Shown here: piece after piece, positions 49,740-56,318 of the stretch
Layout of the letters: every line of letters starts with the position of its first letter
How positions within the stretch are numbered: the stretch's first letter is position 1
Assembly (NCBI GenBank): GCA_963739975.1
Contig: CAVUCK010000021.1
Coordinates: forward strand, 124,001-188,000
Source: JALZMG01 sp963739975
GTDB taxonomy: Bacteria; Actinomycetota; Acidimicrobiia; Acidimicrobiales; Ilumatobacteraceae
Direction of reading: 5' to 3'
Length of the DNA: 64,000 nucleotides
Position numbers and translations under genes: made by a program
The notes under the pieces: model-generated
Database searches by the model: none
Seen by the model: the letters and a program-made list of their open reading frames with translations, nothing else
What the model was told of the DNA's origin: nothing

Positions 49740-51310
49740 CCGTGCGGTACGTCACGGTCTGGTGCCCGGACTGGCCGGTGGTGGCGGCGGGGGTCCGGGC
49801 CGAGGTACCGGCGGTCGTGCTGCAGGCCAACCGGGTCGTGGCACGGTCGCCGGCCGCCGCTGCCATGGGTGTCGTCCACGGCCAGCGCCGTCGACCCGCC
49901 CAGCAGGCCTGCCCGGACGTCGTGCTGCTCGACCACGATCCCGACCGCGACGCCAGGGCCTTCGAGCCCGTGGTGCGAGCCGTCGGGCGGTTCGTCCCCC
50001 GGTTGGAGGTGGTCGAGCCGGGGTGGTTGTGCCTCGATGCCAAGGGCCCGTCGCGCTACTTCGGAGGCGACCAGCGATTGGCCGAGCGGGTGGTCGCTGC
50101 CGTGCGCGGGGAGTCGACGCTCGTCGAGGCCACCGGGGTCGGGGTCGGGGTGGCCGACGGGCGCTTCGCCGCCGCCGTGGCCGCCCGGCGGGCGGGGTCC
50201 GGGGTGGTGGTCGTCGAGCCGGGCGGGTCGGGCCGGTTCCTCGAGCGGTTGCCGGTGGCCTGGCTGGGGCACCTGGGGGAGGCCGACGCCGAGCTGGTCG
50301 GGCTGTTCGCCCGGCTCGGGCTGGCCCGGCTCGGCGACCTGGCGGCGGTGCCGGCGAGCGATGTGCTGGCGCGGTTCGGGCCCGCCGGTCGACACGCCCA
50401 CCGCCTGGCCGGCGGTCACGACGATCGCCCGGCGGATGCCAGCGATCCGCCGCCGGAGCGACGTGTGGAGCAGGCGTTCGACGAACCGGTCGAGCTGGTG
50501 CAGCCATTGGTGTTCGTCGGCAAGCAGCTCGCCGACGAGCTCGTCGCCTCGTTGGGCGGCGAGGGCCGGGTGTGCACCCGGCTGGTGGTGACGGCCGAGA
50601 CCGAGCACGGGGAGCGCAGCGAGCGGGCGTGGTACCGGGCCGCCGGACTGTCGGCGGCGGCGATGGTCGAGCGGGTGCGCTGGCAGCTCGACGGGTGGAT
50701 GGGGTCGGACGAGCCGACGGCCGGGGTCGTGCTGTTGCGGCTGACGCCCGACGAGGTGCGCGGTGACGACGGTGACCAGCTGCGGTTGTGGGGTGGTCCG
50801 TCGGCGGCGGACGAGCGGGCGACGCGGGCCGTCAGTCGGCTGGCCGGGCTGGTCGGCGATGCCGGCGTGCTGGTGCCGGCGTGGCAGGGCGGGCGGCTGC
50901 CGGCGGACCGGTACGGGTGGGTGCCGGCGTCGACCACCGACCTGACCGACGCCGACGACACCGCCGAGCGGTTGCGCCCGGCGGGGCCGTGGCCGGGCGC
51001 GCTGCCGGCGCCGTCGCCGGCGGTGGTTCCGGGGGAGGTGCAGCAGGCGGCGCTGGTCGACGGGCGGGGTCAGCCGGTGCGGGTCGGGGGCCGTGGCGAG
51101 CTGAGCGCCCCGCCGGCGACGTTGGCGGTCGGGGGCGGACCGCCGCAGCCGGTGACCGGCTGGGCCGGCCCGTGGCCGATCGAGGAGCGGTGGTGGGACC
51201 CCACCCGCCACCGCCGCCTGGCCCGGTTCCAAGTCGTCACCGCCGACGGCACCGCCCACCTCGTCGTCGCCGAACACCGCAACTGGTGGATCGCCGCCAC
51301 CTACGAGTAG
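49736..51310 (+). CDS. imuB: ImuB, inactive Y-family DNA polymerase homologue
   Basis: A 524-residue Y-family-like protein: RYVTVWCPDWPVVAAG at the start, then ARSPAAAAMGVVHGQRRR and VVEPGWLCLDAKGPSRYFGG, where the catalytic acidic triad of Y-family polymerases is not retained. The segment DQLRLWGG near residue 343 looks like a beta-clamp-binding motif (QLxLW), expected for ImuB as the hub linking the clamp, ImuA' and DnaE2. The C-terminus RWWDPTRHRRLARFQVVTADG is family-typical. GTG 49736 overlaps the imuA' stop by 4 bp. A very strong hairpin follows the stop. Confidence 0.9.
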   Translation: MTVRYVTVWCPDWPVVAAGVRAEVPAVVLQANRVVARSPAAAAMGVVHGQRRRPAQQACPDVVLLDHDPDRDARAFEPVVRAVGRFVPRLEVVEPGWLCLDAKGPSRYFGGDQRLAERVVAAVRGESTLVEATGVGVGVADGRFAAAVAARRAGSGVVVVEPGGSGRFLERLPVAWLGHLGEADAELVGLFARLGLARLGDLAAVPASDVLARFGPAGRHAHRLAGGHDDRPADASDPPPERRVEQAFDEPVELVQPLVFVGKQLADELVASLGGEGRVCTRLVVTAETEHGERSERAWYRAAGLSAAAMVERVRWQLDGWMGSDEPTAGVVLLRLTPDEVRGDDGDQLRLWGGPSAADERATRAVSRLAGLVGDAGVLVPAWQGGRLPADRYGWVPASTTDLTDADDTAERLRPAGPWPGALPAPSPAVVPGEVQQAALVDGRGQPVRVGGRGELSAPPATLAVGGGPPQPVTGWAGPWPIEERWWDPTRHRRLARFQVVTADGTAHLVVAEHRNWWIAATYE

Positions 51311-51326
51311 CTCGCTGTCCCTCTTC

Positions 51327-51363
51327 GTCCGCGGATTGGTTGCCCAGCAACCAATCCGCGGAC
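51327..51363 (+). terminator. Terminator hairpin after imuB
   Basis: A perfect 17-bp stem, GTCCGCGGATTGGTTGC and GCAACCAATCCGCGGAC, with a 3-nt loop (CCA), starting 16 bp after the imuB stop. The preceding CCTCTTCGTCCG is shared with the palindrome at 25238-25250. Confidence 0.75.
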
Positions 51364-51446
51364 CCTGACACCCACGTCGTTTTCCGCTTTCCCGATCTCG
51401 TCGCGCCCAGGGTGGGTGTGGGAGAAAGGTCGATGGAAAACGTGTC

Positions 51447-52055
51447 GTGGACGGATCTACGGTGACCCGGGTGCGACGCTCGAGGGCGGGAGCTCCACGG
51501 CGCCGGGGGATGGCGATCGTGAGCGCGGCGATCGCGACAGCGGCGACGATTGCGGCGTGCAGCTCGGACGAGGGTGGATCGCCCGCCACGACCGCGCCGC
51601 AGGCGGTGACCACGACGCAACCACCGGCGACGACCACGACCGTCGCCAGCACCACGACCACCACGCCGCCGACCGAGCCGACCGACCCCCCGACGACGGA
51701 GACGGCGCCCCCGACCACGACCGAAGCGGACCTGGAGGCCCAGATCGCCGCCGACTACGTCCGGTCATGGGAGCTGCGCAACGAGCTCACCAGCAACCCA
51801 ACCCTCGACAACCTCGACGCCCGAGTCGCCGAGATCGCCGCCCCGGGAACCGAGGAGTTCGACTTCACTGAAGGCGTTCGTCGAGGAGTTGGTCTCGCAC
51901 GGCGAGCGCACCGCGCCAAACGACCCGGACACTTCTCGGTCACGGTCGAGGACGTCGTCCTTGACGGGCGGCGCACCGCACTGCAGACGTCGGTGACGGT
52001 CTGCTACATCGACAATCGACTACGAGTTGATTCGGCGGGACGAGCCAACTGGTAG
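51447..52055 (+). CDS. Lipoprotein, apparently broken by frameshifts
   Basis: The raw frame gives 202 residues. It starts with a basic stretch and a lipobox signal (MAIVSAAIATAATIAACSSDEG from 51510), then a long Thr/Pro-rich linker, then ADLEAQIAADYVRSWELRNEL. From about 51863 the sequence makes better sense in another frame (KAFVEELVSHGERTAPNDPD), then returns to the first (FSVTVEDVVLDGRRTALQTS). After CYIDNRL it continues better in the third frame (YELIRRDEPTGRPMSSSHFE). At least three single-base shifts would restore a longer protein ending near 52170. Either the gene is decaying or the sequence has indel errors here. The family is not recognised. Start position uncertain (GTG 51447, 51462 or ATG 51510). 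Confidence 0.6.
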   Translation: MDGSTVTRVRRSRAGAPRRRGMAIVSAAIATAATIAACSSDEGGSPATTAPQAVTTTQPPATTTTVASTTTTTPPTEPTDPPTTETAPPTTTEADLEAQIAADYVRSWELRNELTSNPTLDNLDARVAEIAAPGTEEFDFTEGVRRGVGLARRAHRAKRPGHFSVTVEDVVLDGRRTALQTSVTVCYIDNRLRVDSAGRANW

Positions 52056-52170
52056 GCCGATGAGCTCATCGCACTTCGAGGGGTCGACCGAAGTGTCAGT
52101 CGCACCGACGCACGGGTGGTTGCCCGATGGCGAGCTCGAGATCACCTGGACAGCGATCGGAGTCAACTGC

Positions 52171-53244
52171 ATGTCCGCCCGCGTAGGTGTGTCGATCGTG
52201 GCCTGCATGGCGATCTTCGTCACCGGCGCTGAGGTCTGCGTAGCGCAGGCCAAGACGATGGGACTCCGCCGGCGCCGTAGCCGACGCCTTCGCCGACAAG
52301 ACACGGCGCGCGGGCAGCCGACCATCGTCGCTAGCGCCGGCACCCCTGGCTCCGGCGGTGGCTCCTCGTCCGGTGGTGCCGGCGCCGGCGGAAGCGGCGG
52401 CGGGGCGGGGGCGGCGCCGGCGAGCGGGGGTGGGTCGGGGCAGGGGTTCTCGTGTTCGGCCAACGCCGTCGGGAGCGATGCGGAGGTGGCGGCGGTCGCC
52501 GTTGCCGTGAACGCCGGCTCCACCCCCACCCCGGCCAACCCCAACATCGTCACCGACATCGTGCAGGGGCCGCAGTCCGGCGACGTCGTGCAGCGGGCCT
52601 GGTTCCGCAACATCGACGGCGTGCCCCACCTCCAGTACCGCTTCACCTGCTCGGGCGCCGGTGCCGGGCCGGCCTACGACGACTGGGTCGCCGTGCTCGC
52701 CCAGGGCGGCACGTTCGTCCCCCAACCCCAGCCCGAGGACCTCCTCCCCGAGCTCTACGAGCGGGTCGTGCAGCAGCTCCCTACACCCGTGCCGCGCATC
52801 GCCCCGGCCGACTGGATGCCCGAGCGGTGGACCTACGTCCACCTGCCCACGTTCTTCTGGGTCGACCAGTCGCAGGGCCAGTGGGCGCCCGTCGTGGCGT
52901 CGGCGTCGGTCCCCGGCCTGACCGTCACGGCGACGGCCACGCCCGAGCGCCTCGTCGTGCACCCCGGCGACGGCAGCGGGGACATCACGTGCGAGGGCGC
53001 GCCGCCGGCGTTCGTGCAGGGACGCGACGATCCCGAGACGTTCGCCGGGTGCGAGCACGCCTACCGCGACTCCTCGGCCATGGCGGCCAGCGGGGACACG
53101 TTCCCCGTGACCGTCGACGTCATCTGGCACGCCAGGTGGTCGGCGTCCAACGGCGAGAGCGGCGACCTCGGCACGGTGTCCACCACCTCCGAGACCCGCC
53201 CGCTCCCCGTCGCCGAGATCCAAGCCCTCGTCACCGACGGCTGA
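52171..53244 (+). CDS. Secreted hypothetical protein with Gly-rich linker
   Basis: About 357 residues. It begins with a signal peptide (MSARVGVSIVACMAIFVTGA, ending near VCVAQA), a basic stretch (RRRRSRRLRRQ), and a Gly/Ser/Ala-rich linker. The main domain starts VQGPQSGDVVQRAWFRNIDG and includes PADWMPERWTYVHLPTFFWV, VPGLTVTATATPERLVVHPG, and CEHAYRDSSAMAA. It has paired Cys residues and a Trp-rich, beta-like pattern often seen in actinobacterial secreted proteins of unknown function. The frame is open upstream into the broken lipoprotein gene, so the two may have been adjacent or fused. It ends 3 bp before three-arm element B. Confidence 0.75.
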   Translation: MSARVGVSIVACMAIFVTGAEVCVAQAKTMGLRRRRSRRLRRQDTARGQPTIVASAGTPGSGGGSSSGGAGAGGSGGGAGAAPASGGGSGQGFSCSANAVGSDAEVAAVAVAVNAGSTPTPANPNIVTDIVQGPQSGDVVQRAWFRNIDGVPHLQYRFTCSGAGAGPAYDDWVAVLAQGGTFVPQPQPEDLLPELYERVVQQLPTPVPRIAPADWMPERWTYVHLPTFFWVDQSQGQWAPVVASASVPGLTVTATATPERLVVHPGDGSGDITCEGAPPAFVQGRDDPETFAGCEHAYRDSSAMAASGDTFPVTVDVIWHARWSASNGESGDLGTVSTTSETRPLPVAEIQALVTDG

Positions 53245-53247
53245 CCG

Positions 53248-53332
53248 CCATCCGAGTGTTTGCCGGCATCCGAGTGTTTGGCGCGGGGCCTCCATGCGCC
53301 AAACACTCGGATGCGATCAAACACTCCGATGG
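53248..53332. repeat. Three/four-arm palindromic element B
   Basis: CCATCCGAGTGTTTG, CCGG, CATCCGAGTGTTTG, GCGC-loop-GCGC, CAAACACTCGGATG, CGAT, CAAACACTCCGATGG: two left arms and two right arms, all mutually complementary (14-15 bp). It lies between two convergent genes, and its last arm supplies the TGA stop of the 2OG oxygenase. The base pattern is element A with AGTG in place of AGGG. Confidence 0.92.
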
Positions 53333-54289
53333 GGGAGGCGGGCGAAGAGGTCGGGGAAGACCCGGGCCACCTTGTGCGTCAGGTAGTCGCCGTACGTGCC
53401 GTCCCACGCCCGCGCGCTCGTGCCGTCCCACCGACGAGCCGGCTCGTCCGCCGGCGCCGCGCCGGCGAGCGGCAGCACCGGACACACCGCGTCCCACGAC
53501 GGGTCGATGAAGCACGGGAACGACAGCCGGTCGCCCGACCCCGTGTTGCGCACGCGGTGCGGCGTCGAGCGGTACCGCCCCTCGGTCATCCGCTCGAGCA
53601 TGTCGCCGAGGTTGACGACGAACACCGCCGGGTCGGACGGCACGTCGATCCACCCGCCCGGGCCGTGGACCTGCAAGCCGTCGTTGGCGTCGGTGGCGAG
53701 GATCGTCAGCAGCCCGTAGTCGGTGTGCTCCGCCACGCCCCACCCGTTCGGGCTGCTCGGGCGGGTACCGGAAGATGCGAAACAGGATCGTCGGGTCGGC
53801 GGTGACGCGCTCCTCGAACCACGTCGCGGGGAGTCCCAGCCCCACCGCCACCAGCCGCAGCAACCGGGCGCCGAGCCGCTCCATCTCGTCGAGCCACCCG
53901 AGCACGGCTGCGCGCAGCTCCGGCGGTCGGTCCGGGAACAGGTTGGCGCCATGCAACGGAACTCCGCCGCGCACGGCCGGATCGTCCGCACCGAGCTCTG
54001 TCCCGAAGTAGATGCCCTCTTTGTGGTCCGGGACCCCGGACGTCAGCTCGCCGTCGAGCGGGAACCAGCCCCGCCACGCCGACCCGCCGTGCTCCATGGC
54101 GATGGCCGCCTTCACCTCGGCCGGCTGGTCGAAGAACTCCCGGGCCACGCGGTCCAGCTCGGCCAGCAGCGCCGGCGCCACGCCGTGTCCGGTGATCCGG
54201 AAGAACCCGTACGTCCGACACGCCCGATCGATCTCGGCCGCCACGACATCGTGATCGCCACCGAGGTCGATCAGCGGCAGGTCGTCCAC
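53317..54289 (-). CDS. Isopenicillin-N-synthase-like 2OG-Fe(II) oxygenase, with apparent frameshift
   Basis: The start MDDLPLIDLGGDHDVVAAEI and YGFFRITGHGVAP are the DIOX_N domain. Homology then leaves the frame after FRYPPEQP and resumes one frame over with NGWGVAEHTDYGLLTILATD. One extra base at 53749 explains it; removing it gives a 323-residue protein of normal length. The restored enzyme keeps the Fe ligands (H and D of EHTDYG; H of STPHRVRN) and the 2-oxoglutarate Arg (RLSFPCF). It would hydroxylate or desaturate an unknown small molecule. Its stop codon is within palindrome B. The raw sequence would give a truncated protein. Confidence 0.85.
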
Positions 54290-54315
54290 CGGGACATCGT
54301 CGCGCGCCCGCCAGG

Positions 54316-54879
54316 ATGGGCTCCGTGGACCACGCCGAGCTGCTCGATCACGTCGTCGCCTCGGTCGCCGAGCGGGCCCCCGTGGATGCCCGCGAGCGGG
54401 TCAGCATCGACGCCTTCGTCACCGCCGTCGCCCACCTCGAGCGCCCGTTCGACGAGCACGCCGACCTGATCCACATCACGGGCTCGGCCCTGGTCGTCGG
54501 CCGGCGCGGCATCCTGCTGCACCGCCACAAGCGCCTCGGCATCTGGCTCCAGCCCGGCGGGCACGTCGATCCGGGCGAGACCCCGTGGGAGGCCGCCCGC
54601 CGCGAGACGGTCGAGGAGACCGGCCTCGCCGCCACGTTGTTCGGCGCCGACGGCGACACGCCGCCCGATCTGGCCCACGTCGACGTCCACGCCGGCGGTC
54701 GTGGCCACACCCACCTCGACCTGCGCTACCTCGTCACGGTCGGCGACGCCGACCCGGCGCCCCCGCCCGACGAGAGCCAAGACGTGCGCTGGTTCTCGTG
54801 GGACGAGGCGGCAGTGGTCGCCGACCTCGGGTTGGCCGGAATCGTCGCCGCGCTCGCAGCGGCGCGCAGTCAGCCCTGA
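54316..54879 (+). CDS. NUDIX hydrolase
   Basis: A 187-residue NUDIX protein. The box GGHVDPGETPWEAARRETVE followed by ETGL fits GX5EX7REUXEEXGU, with the metal-binding glutamates present. The N-terminal region (VDARERVSIDAFVTAVAHLE) is the helical extension seen in actinobacterial NUDIX proteins, and HTHLDLRYLVTVGD is another typical block. It hydrolyses a nucleoside diphosphate derivative that cannot be specified. It is divergent from the 2OG oxygenase (starts 27 bp apart) and overlaps the convergent PIN toxin gene by 10 bp. Confidence 0.92.
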   Translation: MGSVDHAELLDHVVASVAERAPVDARERVSIDAFVTAVAHLERPFDEHADLIHITGSALVVGRRGILLHRHKRLGIWLQPGGHVDPGETPWEAARRETVEETGLAATLFGADGDTPPDLAHVDVHAGGRGHTHLDLRYLVTVGDADPAPPPDESQDVRWFSWDEAAVVADLGLAGIVAALAAARSQP

Positions 54880-55310
54880 GCCACGGCCCGCTCGACCACG
54901 TCGCCGGCCGACGGGTCGATCCATCCGAGATCGGACACTGACCCGAAGGCGATGTCCGCCGACACCAGGCCGGTCAGATGTCGCGCGCCGAGCACGGTGG
55001 CGGCCAGGAGCGCGTCGAACGATCCGAGGCGGGGGTGGTCGAGGTACACCTGCAGGGCGCGCGTGAGGTCGGTGTCGCCTGGCCGGATCAAGGGAGCGAG
55101 CAGCACGGCGTACCCGGCAGCGTCATCGACGGTCTCGCTCCGTGACCGCCGGCGACTGCGGACATGAACGAACTCCTGGATGACCTCGACGGTCGTCGTC
55201 GCCGTGACGACGCCTTCGCCAACTGCCTCGATGAGGCGGCGACATTCCGGCCGGAGCGGGTGGTCGACCCCGAGTGCGTACACCAGCACCGTCGTGTCGA
55301 GCACGATCAC
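54870..55310 (-). CDS. PIN-domain ribonuclease toxin (VapC-like)
   Basis: A 146-residue PIN domain. VIVLDTTVLVYAL carries the first Asp, TTTVEVIQEFVHV a conserved Glu, and RLGSFDALLAATVLGARHL the further acidic residue, as in VapC RNases. GTG 55310 overlaps the antitoxin stop by 4 bp (GTGA), typical of vapBC. The toxin would cleave RNA (often tRNA or rRNA) unless bound by the antitoxin. The 3' end overlaps the NUDIX gene by 10 bp. Subfamily assignment is tentative. Confidence 0.88.
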   Translation of the reverse strand: MIVLDTTVLVYALGVDHPLRPECRRLIEAVGEGVVTATTTVEVIQEFVHVRSRRRSRSETVDDAAGYAVLLAPLIRPGDTDLTRALQVYLDHPRLGSFDALLAATVLGARHLTGLVSADIAFGSVSDLGWIDPSAGDVVERAVAQG

Positions 55311-55558
55311 CCGTGGCGACCACGCAGTTCGTCCAACTCGGCGCGCAGCTCGTCGACGGAGGGAACTTCCATCGGCTCCGCAGCGAGGATGCGATCGGCG
55401 GCCTCTCGGCGTCGAACGGCATTGCTCGGATAGGCGAGATCGATCGCCTCGCGCACCAGCGTCGCCACCGACGTGCCGCGGTCGCGAGCGTGGCGCTCGA
55501 GCCGCTGGCGCTGGTCGGTGTCGATGAGCACCTGCAGCCGCTCCTTGAGCATGCTCAT
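55307..55558 (-). CDS. Ribbon-helix-helix antitoxin (VapB-like)
   Basis: An 83-residue protein whose first half is a ribbon-helix-helix fold: ERLQVLIDTDQRQRLERHAR, then GTSVATLVREAIDLAYPS. The C-terminal acidic half (AAEPMEVPSVDELRAELDEL) should wrap the toxin. ATG 55558 is preferred over 55573 and 55552. It directly precedes the PIN toxin gene, giving a standard type II operon that should autoregulate through the upstream region near 55560, where GAGCATGCTC is a short palindrome. Confidence 0.85.
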   Translation of the reverse strand: MSMLKERLQVLIDTDQRQRLERHARDRGTSVATLVREAIDLAYPSNAVRRREAADRILAAEPMEVPSVDELRAELDELRGRHG

Positions 55559-55594
55559 ACTGTAGCATGCCAACCGAAATCAGCGGGAGGGCCA

Positions 55595-56158
55595 ATGGAC
55601 CTGATCGAACTGCACCGGCGGACCGTCGAGACGTTCCTCGAGCGCGTCGAGGCTGTTGACGACGATGCGTGGGCGGCGTCGACGCCGTGCGCGGAGTGGG
55701 ACGTGCGGGAGCTCGTCAACCACGTCGTCGGTGAGGACGCCTGGACCCCGTCGTTGCTCGGCGGGGCGACGATCGCCGAGGTCGGCACCCGGTTCGACGG
55801 CGATCTCCTCGGCGCCGATCCGACCGGTGCGGCCAGGGATGCGGCTGCGGAGGCGGTCGCCGCGGTCGGGCACCACCTGCCGTCGGGCGGCACCGTCCAC
55901 CTGTCCTATGGCGACGAGGACATGGGGGAGTACATCAACCAGCTCGCCGCCGACCACCTGATCCACGCCTGGGACGTGGCGGCGGCGACAGACGGTGACA
56001 CGACGCTGGACCCCGAACTCGTCGCCGCCGTCGCCGGGTGGTTCGCCGATCGCGAGGAGCTGTACCGGGGGGCCGGCGTGACCGGCCCGCGCGTCGAGGT
56101 GACGTCGGACGACCCGGCGGATCGGCTGCTCGCCGCCTTCGGCCGCACGCCCCGCTGA
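55595..56158 (+). CDS. TIGR03086-family protein (MDMPI/DinB-like)
   Basis: A 187-residue protein starting MDLIELHRRTVETFLERVEA, followed by STPCAEWDVRELVNHVVGED. This W-D-V-R-E-L-xNH block is the core of the TIGR03086/maleylpyruvate-isomerase N-terminal family, and HLIHAWDVAAATD holds the second metal-site His. These proteins use mycothiol in other actinobacteria, but the reaction here is unknown. GGGAGG ahead of ATG 55595 is a good ribosome-binding site. It is divergent from the vapBC operon and ends 16 bp before palindromic element C. Confidence 0.88.
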   Translation: MDLIELHRRTVETFLERVEAVDDDAWAASTPCAEWDVRELVNHVVGEDAWTPSLLGGATIAEVGTRFDGDLLGADPTGAARDAAAEAVAAVGHHLPSGGTVHLSYGDEDMGEYINQLAADHLIHAWDVAAATDGDTTLDPELVAAVAGWFADREELYRGAGVTGPRVEVTSDDPADRLLAAFGRTPR

Positions 56159-56174
56159 TCCGGCGCCGCCGTCT

Positions 56175-56240
56175 CATCCGAGGGTTTGCGGACCGGACGG
56201 GGCGCCGGTAACCCTCGGGTGACGTGAAACCCTCGGATGG
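56175..56240. repeat. Three-arm palindromic element C (inverted relative to A)
   Basis: Left arm CATCCGAGGGTTTG, centre CCGG...CCGG, first right arm AACCCTCGGGTG, second right arm GAAACCCTCGGATGG. It is close to the reverse complement of element A. A further related right arm, GAAACACTCGGGTGG, lies just downstream (about 56258-56272) and matches the element B type. It sits between the TIGR03086 gene and dnaE2. Confidence 0.9.
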
Positions 56241-56278
56241 ACAAGGGGTCAGGGGGAGAAACACTCGGGTGGGTTGAC

Positions 56279-56290
56279 GAACTTGCGTTC
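56279..56290 (+). promoter_or_regulatory. LexA (SOS) box in the dnaE2 promoter
   Basis: GAACTTGCGTTC matches GAAC-N4-GTTC. It overlaps a probable -35 (TTGCGT, 56283-56288), which is 17 bp upstream of a -10-like GATACT (56306-56311). dnaE2 begins at GTG 56319. Together with the box at 49003, this indicates joint SOS control of imuA'B and dnaE2. Confidence 0.78.
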
Positions 56291-56318
56291 GGCGGACTGG
56301 CGTTCGATACTGAGGTGA

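Noticed and set aside
55560..55573. Short palindrome GAGCATGCTC before vapB as a defined operator
   Set aside because: Only 10 bp and overlapping alternative start codons; too weak to list as a site, mentioned in the vapB entry only.
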